A DNA stretch of 64,000 nucleotides from BM003 sp963699835 (GTDB taxonomy: Bacteria; Pseudomonadota; Gammaproteobacteria; Steroidobacterales; BM003), in NCBI GenBank assembly GCA_963699835.1, contig CAVOVJ010000006.1, positions 345,512 through 409,511 of the forward strand, written 5' to 3'. The notes beneath the pieces were generated by a model, which worked only from the letters and a program-made list of their open reading frames with translations, was not told the DNA's origin and did not search any database. The position numbers were made by a program, and so were the translations under genes. Below, one piece after another: positions 19,876 to 29,322 of the stretch. Numbering within the stretch: position 1 is the stretch's first letter; each line of letters begins with the position of its first letter.

Positions 19876-21232
19876 ATGATGAGAACAGTATTCGCGGTAA
19901 TGGTCGGGTTGTTGATGGCAGCACCGGCGCCGGCGCAGCAGCAAGACGTCAAGACTCTCGACGAACTCCTGCAGACAGTACGCGAGCGGAGTCGTCAGAC
20001 CTCCGCCGAGAACCAGCAACGGCTGCGTAATTTCCAGTCTCAGCGCAACCAGCAGGCGGCGTTGCTGCAGGATGCAAAACAGTCGCTGGCGGCCCAGGAA
20101 GCACGCAGCGATGCGCTGAAACAACAGTTCGACGGCAACGAGCGGGCGCTCGAGGAACTCAGCGAGACGCTGCGTATCCGCATCGGTAACTTTGGTGAGC
20201 TGTTCGGCGTGGTCCGTCAGGTGGCTGGTGACGCCAAGGGCACTATCGACGGCTCGCTGGTGTCGGCGCAGTACCCGGAGCGCAGCGATGTCGCCGGTCG
20301 GCTTGCCCAGATCAAGGGTCTGCCGTCGATGGATGACCTCGTTGCGTTGCAGACGCTGATGCTCGAGGAAATGGCCGAGTCGGCAAAGGTCGTGTCGTTC
20401 CCGACGACCATCGTAAATGCCGATGGCAGCGAAGAGCAGACCGATGTCGCCCGGGTCGGGGTCTTCAATGCGGTAACCGGTGACCGGTTCCTGCGCTTCG
20501 AGCCTGAGACCAAGTCGCTGCAGGATCTGCCGCGGCAGCCGAAAGCGCGTTTTCGCAGTATGGCGGGTGATCTGACCAGTTCAGCTCCCGGCAGCACGGT
20601 CGCCATGGCGGTTGACCCGAGCCGCGGCTCGCTGCTCGGTCTGCTGATCCAGGCGCCCAGCCTGAAAGAGCGTATCGACCAGGGTGGCCTGGTCGGGTAC
20701 GTGATTATCGGTCTCGGCCTGATCGGCGTGCTGATTGCGGTCTGGCGGTATCTCTCGTTGACGATTTCCGGCAGCAAGATCCGCTCGCAGCTCAAAAATG
20801 CAACGCCGAGCGCCGGGTAACGCACTCGGGCGGATCCTCGGTGTCTATCACGACAATAAGGACATCGACACCGAGACACTGGAACTGAAGCTCGACGAGG
20901 CAATCCTGAAGGAAGCGCCGAAACTGGAGAAATGGCAGGGCTCTATCAAAGTGCTCGCCGCGGTCGCGCCGCTGATGGGTCTGCTCGGGACCGTGGTCGG
21001 CATGATCGCGACTTTCCAGGCGATTACGCTGTTCGGTACCGGTGATCCCAAGTTGATGGCCGGCGGTATTTCGCAGGCGCTGGTGACGACCGTGCTCGGC
21101 CTGGTCGTCGCTATTCCGCTGGTGCTTTTGCACAGCATGGTAGCGGGTAAGAGCAAGGGCCTTATCGAGATCCTGGAAGAGCAGAGTGCCGGTCTCATCG
21201 CCAAGCACTCCGAGGAAGAAAACCTGGCATGA
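19876..21232 (+). CDS. Large ExbB/TolQ-family proton channel subunit (TtpC-like, frameshifted)
   Basis: About 451 aa once joined. It has a signal peptide (FAVMVGLLMAAPAPAQ), a long periplasmic coiled-coil domain to about residue 255, a membrane helix (GYVIIGLGLIGVLIAVW) and then the MotA/TolQ/ExbB channel domain (VLAAVAPLMGLLGTVVGM, ALVTTVLGLVVAIPLVLLH). A stop at 20818 in frame one is bypassed by removing one G from the GGG run at 20814-20816, giving AGNALGRIL as in homologues. A homopolymer miscall is the simplest explanation. Start uncertain: ATG at 19858, 19876 or 19879; 19876 follows AAAGG. Works with the ExbB, ExbD and TonB downstream. Confidence 0.88.
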
Positions 21233-21753
21233 CGCTTTTTCACGAAGCATTCATCTCGATTCGGGATTTCTTCGAGGCTGGCGGCAATGTGCTCTGGGCG
21301 ATCCTGTTCGTCACGATGATTATGTGGACGCTGATTATCGAGCGGCTCTGGTACCTCTACGGCGTGATGCCGAAGACGGTGAAGCGGGTGGTGGAGTCCT
21401 GGGATAGCCGCCAGGACACTACCTCGTGGTATGCCAAGCGGATCCGCGACATGATGATCTCGGAAGTCTCGGTCGAGGCGCGCCAATACCTGCTTATGAT
21501 CAAGACGCTGATGGCCGTGTTGCCGTTGCTTGGGTTGCTGGGCACCGTGACCGGGATGGTCCAGGTGTTCGACGTGATGGCTATCACGGGTACCGGCAAT
21601 GCGCGGCTTATGGCCGGCGGTGTGTCTGCCGCGACGATCCCGACGATGGCAGGCCTGGTGGCCGCCCTGTCCGGGTTGTATCTCGCGACCTTTCTCGAGA
21701 ACAAGGCGAACAGTTCTATCGACCATGTCGGCGATCTGTTGGTCCACCATTAG
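21229..21753 (+). CDS. exbB: ExbB/TolQ-family proton channel protein
   Basis: A 174-aa three-helix inner-membrane protein. The first helix is in LWAILFVTMIMWTLIIERL. The pair MAVLPLLGLLGTVTGMVQVF and GGVSAATIPTMAGLVAALSGLYLA are the conserved channel helices. It overlaps the preceding gene by 4 bp (ATGA). Harvests the proton gradient with ExbD to power TonB. Confidence 0.94.
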   Translation: MTLFHEAFISIRDFFEAGGNVLWAILFVTMIMWTLIIERLWYLYGVMPKTVKRVVESWDSRQDTTSWYAKRIRDMMISEVSVEARQYLLMIKTLMAVLPLLGLLGTVTGMVQVFDVMAITGTGNARLMAGGVSAATIPTMAGLVAALSGLYLATFLENKANSSIDHVGDLLVHH

Positions 21754-21782
21754 TCGCGCGGCGACCCGGAGAGTACTGACGC

Positions 21783-22187
21783 ATGCGAAAACGGTCCAGA
21801 CGCGGAGACGACGAAGCGGAGATCAACATTACGCCGATGCTCGACATCGTGTTCATCATGCTGATCTTCTTCATCGTCACCACTTCGTTCGTCAAGGAGA
21901 TTGGCGTCGACGTCAACCGGCCGGCGAATGCGCCGCCGAAAGAAAAGAAAATGTCCGAGGTGATCGCGATCCGGATCACCGCGCTGGGCCAGATTGAGGT
22001 TCAGGGCCGCAACGTCGACATCAGGGCGGTGCGGGCCAACGTCGAATCTGCGCTTGCGTCAAAGCCCGATGCCAGTGTCGTGGTGATTTCCCACCGCGAT
22101 GCCGATGCCGGGTTACTGGTGCGGGTCATAGACCAGGCACGGGTTGCGGGAGCCACGGCGGTCTCGCTTGCAGCTGAAGCAACCTGA
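21783..22187 (+). CDS. exbD: ExbD/TolR-family protein 1
   Basis: A 134-aa protein with a single N-terminal membrane helix. The INITPMLDIVFIMLIFFIVTT segment contains the conserved membrane Asp of ExbD that carries protons, and the periplasmic part follows (EVIAIRITALGQIEV). One of two ExbD paralogues in tandem; operons of this type usually carry both, which may form a mixed dimer. Confidence 0.95.
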   Translation: MRKRSRRGDDEAEINITPMLDIVFIMLIFFIVTTSFVKEIGVDVNRPANAPPKEKKMSEVIAIRITALGQIEVQGRNVDIRAVRANVESALASKPDASVVVISHRDADAGLLVRVIDQARVAGATAVSLAAEAT

Positions 22188-22217
22188 CCCAACGGGCATA
22201 GCGAGGAATACGCAGAG

Positions 22218-22625
22218 ATGGCAAGAAGACGGTCGACGCCCGAGGAAGAAACCGAGATCAACATAACGCCGATGCTCGACATCGTGTTTATCATGTTGAT
22301 TTTCTTCATTGTTACGACGTCCTTTATTAAGGAGACGGGCATCGATGTCAATCGGCCCGAAGCGCAGACCGCAGCGAAAAAAGAACGCGGCAATATCCTG
22401 ATCGCCATCTCCAGCAACGGCCAGGTGTGGATGCAGAAGAAACAAGTCGAGCTGGAACAGGTCAGATATCTTGTTGAGGATGCCGTGGCGGAGAATCCAG
22501 AGAGCAGCGTGGTCATCATCGCTGACGAGGAAGCCGACACCGGAATGCTGATCGACGTAATGGATCAGGTACGTATGGGCGGGGTCTCCACTATCTCGGT
22601 TGCTGCTGAAGAGGGGGCGGGCTGA
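22218..22625 (+). CDS. exbD: ExbD/TolR-family protein 2
   Basis: A 135-aa paralogue of the preceding protein with the same EINITPMLDIVFIMLIFF membrane helix and a divergent periplasmic part (NILIAISSNGQVWMQKK). Its stop overlaps the TonB start by one base (TGATG), implying coupled translation. Confidence 0.95.
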   Translation: MARRRSTPEEETEINITPMLDIVFIMLIFFIVTTSFIKETGIDVNRPEAQTAAKKERGNILIAISSNGQVWMQKKQVELEQVRYLVEDAVAENPESSVVIIADEEADTGMLIDVMDQVRMGGVSTISVAAEEGAG

Positions 22626-23251
22626 TGCGCTATGTTATTTCGGTTGCAGCCGGCGTCATTATGGCATTGCTGCTGTTTCTGCTGATGCACAGCCTGATTA
22701 AGGGAGGGTCCGGTTTCGATCGCGATGATTCTGGCGGCCAGGTCGTGGATTTTATCCGCGTCCGTCCCGAGGAAATCACGAACATTAAGGAACGCACTCC
22801 GCCGAAAAAGCCGCCGCCGCCGAAGAAGCCGCCGCCGCCGCCAAAACTCTCGGTTCAGGACACCAGCAAGCCGCCGCCGGTGCCGATGAACATCGACATG
22901 CCGAAGATCGATGTACCGGTCGCGACGGGCGGCGGTCCGTATCTGGGCAACTGGCAGGAGAACATGTCGGCCGCCGAGGGTGACGTGATTCCGATTGTCC
23001 GGATCGATCCGCAATGGCCGCGTGAAGCGTTGCTGAACGGTATCGAGGGGTGGGTCAAGGTCGAGTTCACCATTCTCGCGGATGGCACGGTGACCGATCC
23101 GGTCGTGCTCGAGGCCGAGCCGCGCCGTATGTTCGATCGCAACGCGCTGCGCGCCATTCTGAAATGGAAATTCAAGCCGAGAATCATCGACGGCAAGCCG
23201 GTTGAAAGACGGGCGACCCAGACCATTGAATTCTCGCTCGACCAGACTTAA
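22625..23251 (+). CDS. tonB: TonB-family energy transducer
   Basis: A 208-aa TonB. An N-terminal anchor (VISVAAGVIMALLLFLLMHSL) leads into a Pro/Lys-rich spacer (PPKKPPPPKKPPPPPK) that spans the periplasm, then a C-terminal TonB domain (GIEGWVKVEFTILADGTV, NALRAILKWKFKPRI). Couples the ExbB/ExbD motor to outer-membrane receptors. No receptor gene lies beside it. Frame intact. Confidence 0.95.
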   Translation: MRYVISVAAGVIMALLLFLLMHSLIKGGSGFDRDDSGGQVVDFIRVRPEEITNIKERTPPKKPPPPKKPPPPPKLSVQDTSKPPPVPMNIDMPKIDVPVATGGGPYLGNWQENMSAAEGDVIPIVRIDPQWPREALLNGIEGWVKVEFTILADGTVTDPVVLEAEPRRMFDRNALRAILKWKFKPRIIDGKPVERRATQTIEFSLDQT

Positions 23252-23264
23252 CGGGGTGAGGGCC

Positions 23265-24542
23265 ATGTCGATCATTCGCAGATCCTTGGGTATGGCAGCA
23301 GCGCTCGGCGTTGCCGCGTCGCTGGCTGCGCCCCTCGTGATCGCTCAGGAGAGCACGATCCAGAAGGAGGAGCGTGAGGAGCGGGCGGTCAGCATGTCGG
23401 AGCAGGTATACAAGCGCCTGTCCGCAGTGCACGAACTAATCGGCGAAAAACAGAATGCCGAGGCGCTCGAAAAACTCGCCGCGCTGGAGAAACAGCGGTT
23501 GTCGCCATACGAGCAGGCGCTGGTATACCAGGCGTACGGATACGTCTACATAAACAAGAACGACACTAAGCGAGCGATCGAGTATTTCGAAAAAACGCTG
23601 GCGACGGATGCGTTACCGAATTTTGCCCAGCAAGGCATGTTGTACTCTCTGGCCGGATTGTATGCCAGCGAGGAGCGTTACCAGGATGCGATCCGCACGC
23701 TGACGACCTGGTTCAAGTTCGAGCCGGATCCGCCGGCCGATGCCAACATCCTGATGGCGAGCAGCCATTTTGAGCTCAAACAGTACGAACAGGCGTTGCC
23801 GTGGGTGCAGGAAGCGATCAAAAAACGCGAAGCCGGCGGCAAGGAACCCAAGGAAAGCTGGTATCAGCTTGAGCTGGCCGTCTATTTCGAAGGTAACCGT
23901 TATAACGATGCGGCGAAGCTGCTGCGCCGCATGCTGAGTTTGTGGCCGGATGAGCCGAAGTACTGGAAGACCCTTTCCGGGGTCTACACGACGCTGGAAA
24001 AAGACTCCGAGGCGCTGGCGCTGATGATGCTGGCCTATGAGAAGGGCCACTTGACCGAGGAGAAGGAACTCCTGAACCTGGTCCGGCTGAATCTGTTTAT
24101 GGATATCCCCTATACAGCCGGCGTGATTCTCGACAAGGAGATGAAAAGCGGCCGGATAGAGACGAACCAGAAACACTTGCTGTTGCAGAAACAGTGCTGG
24201 AGCAACTCGCGCGAGTACGACCGGACGATCGAGGTGCTGCAAGCGCTGGCAGAGCAGTCCAGCGATGGCGAATTCGATATCGAAATCGCGCAAATTCTGG
24301 TTGAGAAGACCGATTGGGACGGCGCTTCCACGGCCGCGCGCAAGGGCATTGACAAAGGCGGCCTGAAAAAACCCGGTAATGCCTGGTTATTGCTGGGTAT
24401 GTCGCTTGCCGAGGGTGGCAAGTACAACGAGGCAGAGAGGGCCCTGCGGGAAGCCAAGAAATTCACCGAGAACCGGGTCAACGAGCGGGCCCAGGGCTGG
24501 ATCGACTACATCAATGACCGGCGCCAGGCGTCGGGACCCTAG
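23265..24542 (+). CDS. TPR-repeat exported protein of the TonB operon
   Basis: A 425-aa protein starting at ATG 23265, with a signal peptide (SLGMAAALGVAASLAAPLVIAQ) and TPR helices through most of its length (YEQALVYQAYGYVYINKND, ALPNFAQQGMLYSLAGLYA, LLLGMSLAEGGKYNEAERA). It is the usual last gene of DUF3450/TonB operons, where it is thought to act as a periplasmic scaffold. It overlaps the convergent acyltransferase gene by 32 bp at the 3' end. Confidence 0.9.
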   Translation: MSIIRRSLGMAAALGVAASLAAPLVIAQESTIQKEEREERAVSMSEQVYKRLSAVHELIGEKQNAEALEKLAALEKQRLSPYEQALVYQAYGYVYINKNDTKRAIEYFEKTLATDALPNFAQQGMLYSLAGLYASEERYQDAIRTLTTWFKFEPDPPADANILMASSHFELKQYEQALPWVQEAIKKREAGGKEPKESWYQLELAVYFEGNRYNDAAKLLRRMLSLWPDEPKYWKTLSGVYTTLEKDSEALALMMLAYEKGHLTEEKELLNLVRLNLFMDIPYTAGVILDKEMKSGRIETNQKHLLLQKQCWSNSREYDRTIEVLQALAEQSSDGEFDIEIAQILVEKTDWDGASTAARKGIDKGGLKKPGNAWLLLGMSLAEGGKYNEAERALREAKKFTENRVNERAQGWIDYINDRRQASGP

Positions 24543-25296
24543 ACGCCTCAGAACCCTGGGTTGGGCGCACCAGATCCGGTTCGTCGATTGCCGCCAGGAT
24601 CCGCTGTCGCACCCGGCGTTTCAATGCGATAGTCGGATTGCCGGGCGCGGCGGTGTCAGCTTCAAGCAATTCGAGGATTTCGATCTCGAGTCGCCCCGGT
24701 CGCGGCAGTACCGCTGAGGCTGGCAGTATTTCCCTCGATCCGCGGATGGCAACCGGCAGCACCGGAAGTCCGGCGCGTATGGCCGTCGCGAAAGCTCCGG
24801 AGCGGAACGCACGCAGACCCGGTTCGGGTTCGAATGTGCCCTCGGGGAAAAACGCCAGCGCCTGGCCGGCGCTTGCCGCCCTCAGGATCCTGCGGGTATC
24901 CACCGCCGAGCGATGGCGGTCAAAACGCTCGACGAAATGCGAACCCAGCCGCCGCAGCATCAGGTGGGCGACCGGAACCCTGCGGACCTCCTGCTTGATG
25001 ACGAAACTGAAGTTGGCCGGCAGCACTGCGGTCAGGATCACGCCATCCAGGTAGCTCGCATGGTTTGCGACCACGACACAGCCGGCGTCAGGGACCGACT
25101 CGATGTTGCGGACGTTGATCGGCACTCCCATCACACGAAAGGCGAGCCGGGCCGAATGCCTTGCCATCCGGCGCCGGTTCGCCAGTCCTGGCAGCGAGAC
25201 GATCAGCACCAGCGCGGGCAGGGCCACGGTCAGAAATGCGAGGCAGGCGTATATGCCGTAGAAAAAGTGCGCCGCACGGCGCCATAATTGCATCAT
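24511..25296 (-). CDS. 1-acyl-sn-glycerol-3-phosphate acyltransferase family protein
   Basis: A 261-aa PlsC-type enzyme that transfers an acyl chain to lysophosphatidate or a related acceptor. The catalytic HxxxxD is NHASYLD, and the acceptor-binding FPEGTF motif and the later LPVLPVAIRGSREIL follow. An N-terminal membrane helix (ACLAFLTVALPALVLIVSL) anchors it to the inner membrane. A second PlsC elsewhere is likely, so this may be a paralogue with another acceptor. Confidence 0.9.
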   Translation of the reverse strand: MMQLWRRAAHFFYGIYACLAFLTVALPALVLIVSLPGLANRRRMARHSARLAFRVMGVPINVRNIESVPDAGCVVVANHASYLDGVILTAVLPANFSFVIKQEVRRVPVAHLMLRRLGSHFVERFDRHRSAVDTRRILRAASAGQALAFFPEGTFEPEPGLRAFRSGAFATAIRAGLPVLPVAIRGSREILPASAVLPRPGRLEIEILELLEADTAAPGNPTIALKRRVRQRILAAIDEPDLVRPTQGSEASRVPTPGAGH

Positions 25297-25552
25297 CTGT
25301 GCTCGTGTCCGAAAGATCTCCAGGTAACGCAGGGATGCTAATCAACATGTTGGATCAGATAGCGCAGAATTGACTCCAATCTACACGTCGTCCGCGGTAT
25401 GGTGTGACCAGCATCTCGTTTATGTTAATTAAATCAGGAATATGTGACACCCATCACGGCCAGAAGTCCGGGTGCTGCGGATACTGCCTGCAACCACAAA
25501 GGCAGGGCGTTATTTAGGCCCACCTGAAGGTAAACGGTATCCAAACACGATT

Positions 25553-26491
25553 ATGGCTTCAGTTCCTTTTCAATCGCTGCCCGGCAGTGGCCGTCCCAAC
25601 CTCGCACCGGAGGCTGCCATAGACCGGTTCCTGGACGCAATCTGGATGGAGCGCGGATTGTCGGCGAACACGCTGGCAGCCTATCGCGCCGACCTCACCG
25701 CGCTCGACAAATGGTTCGAGGGCAGGGACTCGATTTTGTCGGATGCGACGCGTGCCGACATTCTCGAATTTATCGCCTGGCGCGTGGAAATGGGTGCCCG
25801 GCCCCGCTCGACTGCGCGGCAACTGTCGAGTTTCCGCCGCTATTTTCGGTTTCTCGTTCGCGAGGGGGTGATCAAGCAGGACCCCACTGTCGATATCGCC
25901 ATGCCGAAGATCGGCCGGACGTTGCCGAAGACGCTGACAGAAGAGGAAGTCGAGTCATTGCTGCGCGCTCCCGATGTGCGTGACCCGCTCGGTTATCGTG
26001 ACCGTGCCATGCTCGAGTTGCTCTATGCGACCGGTCTGCGAGTGTCGGAACTGATCAGTCTCAAGCTCGGCCAGATCAACCTCAATCAGGGTGTCATCCG
26101 AATCATCGGCAAGGGCAACCGCGAGCGCCTCATTCCGCTGGGCGAGGAAGCGCAGCTCTGGATCGAACAGTTCGTGGCGGGTGCACGTAACGAAATCCTG
26201 CTCGAGCGTCACACCGACTATGCTTTCCCGACCCGGCGCGGCAACTGCATGACGCGGCAGGCCTTTTGGCACATCATCAAACGCTATGCGGCCAAGGCAA
26301 ACATTGAGAAAGAACTGTCGCCGCACAGCGTGCGGCACGCGTTTGCCACTCATTTGCTCAATCATGGCGCCGACCTCCGGGTAGTACAGATGTTGCTCGG
26401 ACACAGCGATTTGTCGACGACCCAGATCTACACGCACGTCGCCCGCGAGCGCATGAAGGAATTGCACGCCGAACATCACCCTCGCGGCTGA
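25553..26491 (+). CDS. xerD: Site-specific tyrosine recombinase XerD
   Basis: A 312-aa tyrosine recombinase that resolves chromosome dimers at dif with XerC. The N-terminal SAM-like domain spans residues about 20-105 (MERGLSANTLAAYRADL). Catalytic residues are visible as Arg in ATGLRVSE, Lys in GKGNRER, HxxR in SPHSVRHAFATHL, His in LGHSDLST and the Tyr nucleophile in TQIYTHV. ATG at 25553 is chosen because it gives the normal length. Next to dsbC as in E. coli, which supports XerD over a phage integrase. The 256 bp upstream hold no supported gene. Confidence 0.93.
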   Translation: MASVPFQSLPGSGRPNLAPEAAIDRFLDAIWMERGLSANTLAAYRADLTALDKWFEGRDSILSDATRADILEFIAWRVEMGARPRSTARQLSSFRRYFRFLVREGVIKQDPTVDIAMPKIGRTLPKTLTEEEVESLLRAPDVRDPLGYRDRAMLELLYATGLRVSELISLKLGQINLNQGVIRIIGKGNRERLIPLGEEAQLWIEQFVAGARNEILLERHTDYAFPTRRGNCMTRQAFWHIIKRYAAKANIEKELSPHSVRHAFATHLLNHGADLRVVQMLLGHSDLSTTQIYTHVARERMKELHAEHHPRG

Positions 26492-26626
26492 ATCGCCGCC
26501 AGCGTCCGGTTTTCCTGCTAGAATGCGTTCCGATTCGGGGCCGTGGCCCGTGAGATGAACCCGTCAGCCCCGCGATTGTCCTAGATCATACGGGACCCGC
26601 TGCGGGCGACAAGAGATGGAGAACCC

Positions 26627-27388
26627 ATGTTGATCAATTCTGGCTGCCGCGTCGGCAGCATGGTAATGGCCGTTGTGCTTGCAGTCTGCAGTGCATCTGC
26701 GCTGGCCGAGGATGCTGACCCGCGCGCCAGGCTGGCCGAACAGTTCGCCGGCGTCAGCGTCGATGACATCAAGGACTCTCCGATACCGGGTATTTACGAA
26801 GTCGCGGTTGGGGCACAGGTCGCTTACATGACCGTCGATGGCAAGTACATGCTGCGCGGCGATCTCTATGATCTCGATACCAATGTGAACCTTACCGAGG
26901 GACGCCGCAGCGAGGCTCGTGCCGCCGCGATCAGAAATCTGGATACGGCCGAGATGATCGTGTTTTCGCCCCCGAAGGCGGTGCCGGTACGCCACACAGT
27001 TACCGTCTTTACCGACATCGACTGCGGGTATTGTCGTAAATTCCATAGCGAAATCGACCAGGTGACAGCGCGCGGAGTCGAAGTGCGCTATTTGTTTTTC
27101 CCGCGCACCGGCCCTAACCAGGCCTCGTGGCGCAAAGCGGAGATGGTATGGTGTTCAGACGACCGCCAGGCGGCCCTGACCGACGCCAAAGCGGGCGAAA
27201 ACGTCACCAGCGAACCATGCGGTGAAACTCCCGTGGCTTCCCATTTCGGAATTGGCGAGCAGATAGGTCTGCGCGGTACGCCTGGAGTGTTCACCACCAG
27301 CGGTCAGTATATCGGCGGCTATCTCGCGCCGGAGGAGCTCCTCCAGACTCTCGACCAACTCGACTCAGCACAGGCCGCGGCCAACTAG
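26627..27388 (+). CDS. dsbC: Thiol:disulfide interchange protein DsbC
   Basis: A 253-aa periplasmic disulfide isomerase. It has a signal peptide (MVMAVVLAVCSASALA), an N-terminal dimerisation domain (SPIPGIYEVAVGAQVAYM) and a thioredoxin domain with the active site CGYC in DIDCGYCRKFH and the cis-Pro loop RGTPGVFT. It acts on misformed disulfides in exported proteins and is kept reduced by DsbD. Followed by a strong terminator. Confidence 0.93.
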   Translation: MLINSGCRVGSMVMAVVLAVCSASALAEDADPRARLAEQFAGVSVDDIKDSPIPGIYEVAVGAQVAYMTVDGKYMLRGDLYDLDTNVNLTEGRRSEARAAAIRNLDTAEMIVFSPPKAVPVRHTVTVFTDIDCGYCRKFHSEIDQVTARGVEVRYLFFPRTGPNQASWRKAEMVWCSDDRQAALTDAKAGENVTSEPCGETPVASHFGIGEQIGLRGTPGVFTTSGQYIGGYLAPEELLQTLDQLDSAQAAAN

Positions 27389-27411
27389 CGTCAACCCGGT
27401 CCGGAACAGAA

Positions 27412-27440
27412 AAGCTCTCGCATGCGAGAGCTTTTTTTTG
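27412..27440 (+). terminator. Rho-independent terminator after dsbC
   Basis: A perfect hairpin AAGCTCTCGCATGCGAGAGCTT at 27412-27433, itself palindromic at the centre, followed by a run of T to 27439. It ends the xerD-dsbC transcript. The preceding A run makes it partly bidirectional, so it could also serve the NUDIX gene coming from the other side. Confidence 0.9.
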
Positions 27441-28008
27441 CCTGGCCCGGTGGGAGAGATGTCCGATTGTATGCCGGTTCAGCGCGTTGCGCGCGGCGAT
27501 CTCGGTGATGTGGAGGCCGTCACCGCCCCCCAGATATTTGCGCAGCGTGTAGGTGACGCTCGGAAAAGCCAGCGACTCCCAGGGAATGTCGTCAGGGCGG
27601 ACCAGCTCGACCTCCAGGCTCTCGGCCCCGGCGGCGAAGTCGGCAGACTCGCATCGTGGCGCGAAACATCACGTGAACCTGGTGCACATGCGTCACATTC
27701 ACGACCGCGAGCATCGTCGTGATGTTGACCCTGGCGCAGGCCTCTTCCCAGGTTTCGCGTGCCGCCCCGTCCTCCAGGGTCTCGCCGTTTTCAAGGAATC
27801 CGGCCGGCACCGTCCAGTAGCCGAGGCGCGGTTCGATTGCGCGTTTGCACAACAGCAGCCGGCCGTCGTATTCGGGTACGCAGCCGACCACGACCCGGGG
27901 ATTCTGGTAATGAATCGTGTGGCAATTGGGACAGACATAGCGCGGCAGCGTGTCGCCATCCGGTACGCGGAATTCCACCTGGTGGGCACAGTGGCTGCAG
28001 AAGTTCAT
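27440..28008 (-). CDS. NUDIX hydrolase with zinc ribbon (frameshifted)
   Basis: Starts at ATG 28006-28008. An N-terminal zinc ribbon has two Cys pairs (CSHC and CPNC) and is followed by the NUDIX fold. The Nudix box is GFLENGETLEDGAARETWEE, with the box's Gly replaced by Cys afterwards as in several relatives. It resembles NudC-like and YfcD-like diphosphatases acting on NADH or related dinucleotides; substrate unknown. Near 27645, after VMFRATM, one base must shift to continue as DFAAGAESLEVELVRP and SVTYTLRKYLGGG. The true stop is unclear because this corrected frame runs on past the dsbC terminator, so the 27440 end is approximate. Confidence 0.8.
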
Positions 28009-28121
28009 TGAGTCGTCCCGCTGGTTCGGCGCGAAGGAAATCCTGCACGCAGCGTTGCGCCGGGATCGAAATGCGCTTGAACCCGTCCGCGACAAGAAGC
28101 GAGCCAGCATTGGCTGCGCGT

Positions 28122-28208
28122 TGGTACCGGGAGGGGGACTCGAACCCCCAAGGGATTGCTCCCAGTGGATTTTGAATCCACCGCGTCTACCAGTTCCGCC
28201 ATCCCGGC
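28122..28208 (-). tRNA. tRNA-Leu (CAA anticodon)
   Basis: An 87-nt class II tRNA with a long variable arm. Read on the minus strand, the acceptor stem GCCGGGA pairs with TCCCGGT (one G-T pair), the anticodon stem GTGGA/TCCAC flanks the loop TTCAAAA with anticodon CAA (codon UUG), and the T arm is GGGGGTTCGAGTCCCCC. The CCA end is encoded. Strongly like bacterial tRNA-Leu(CAA). Confidence 0.96.
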
Positions 28209-28370
28209 ATCGGCGCGGCAGTGTGCCATAGCTGGAGTTTGCTGCCAACTTTGCGGCCTCCGGCGCTGCGGTGGCATACCGTCACCTTTTATCCGGCCCG
28301 CGAACTTGACTTGGGTGGGTGGCTTGCTAGTGTTCGGCGTCTTGCCGCAGACCAGCAAAGGATGTCCACC

Positions 28371-29198
28371 ATGGCGCTTATCCGCGTCAACGATCACGAT
28401 CTGTATTACGAGATTCACGGCAGTGGCGACCCGGTGTTGTGCATGGGTGGATGGGGAACCTATTGCCACGGCGGTGAACGCAACCTCGCCCGCGGACTGA
28501 CCGATCGGTACTCGGTCGCGATTTTCGATTACCGCGGCATCGGCGACTCCGAAGATACTCCCGGTGTTCCCGCCACGACGCGCATGCATGCCGACGACGC
28601 AATCGCTCTGCTCGATCATCTGGGCTGGAGCCATGTCCATCTTGATCGGCCTGGTCGGCATCGGCGCGTGCGTCTGCCAGGAGATTGCGATCGCACGTCC
28701 GGACCTTGCGCGCAGCATGGTAAACATGGGCGCGTGGACGTTTCGTCGACGATTATCTTCGCGACCAGCTCGAGATGTTCCGGGTGATGCATCGCGACTC
28801 GGGGTTTTACGCGTTCCAAAAACTGGTTTGCGTACTGTCGTTCCTACCGGATTACTATAATGCGCATCATTCCCGCCTGCTCGGGCCGGACGGGGGATGG
28901 AAGGAACTCAACGGCCGGTTCGAAACGCATTCGCGTCTGATCGACGCCTGTCTGTCGCACGACGTTCGCGATCGTCTGGCGCAGGTGAGCTGCCCGAGCT
29001 ATGTGATTCACGCAGCCAGGGATATGGTAACCAGCCCCCGCTACACCCAGGCAATCGAGGCAGGGATACGTGGGCGCCGAGGGTTATATGTGGGAGGAGG
29101 TCGCGCACGTGGTCGCCGGCAAGGAACAGAAAATCCGATTTTGCGAATTGCTGTTTGGTTTCCTCGACCGCGTTGAGGCCGGCGCGGCAGGCGCCTAG
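28371..29198 (+). CDS. Alpha/beta hydrolase fold protein (several frameshifts)
   Basis: The N-terminal third (ALIRVNDHDLYYEIHGSGDP, VAIFDYRGIGDSEDTPG) is a clear alpha/beta hydrolase. The rest is split between frames. One-base changes near 28640, 28740 and 29065 join LGWSHVHL to GLVGIGACVCQE, then to DYLRDQLEMFRVMHRDSG, and finally to MWEEVAHVVAGKEQKIRF before the stop at 29198. About 275 aa when rebuilt. The usual nucleophile elbow GxSxG is not seen; GIGACVC stands in its place. Either a degenerate gene or one with several sequencing errors; the well-kept C-terminus favours errors. No specific function can be given. Confidence 0.7.
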
Positions 29199-29322
29199 AT
29201 AGCGGCCATCACGCTACTGCACACCTGACGCCGCGGGTTTCCCCCCTGAGTGCGCTGCCAGACTGCGACTGCGATTACATCTCGCATGCAGTTACGGCGA
29301 CTGTGCGGACACGGCGACGATA

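Noticed and set aside
20814..20820. Programmed frameshift in the large ExbB gene
   Set aside because: A GGG miscall explains it, there is no slippery heptamer with a pseudoknot, and many other genes in the window show the same kind of error.
25553..26491. XerD-like recombinase as the integrase of the guaA array
   Set aside because: It lies 30 kb away beside dsbC in the normal chromosomal context of the dimer-resolution XerD and has standard XerD length and motifs.
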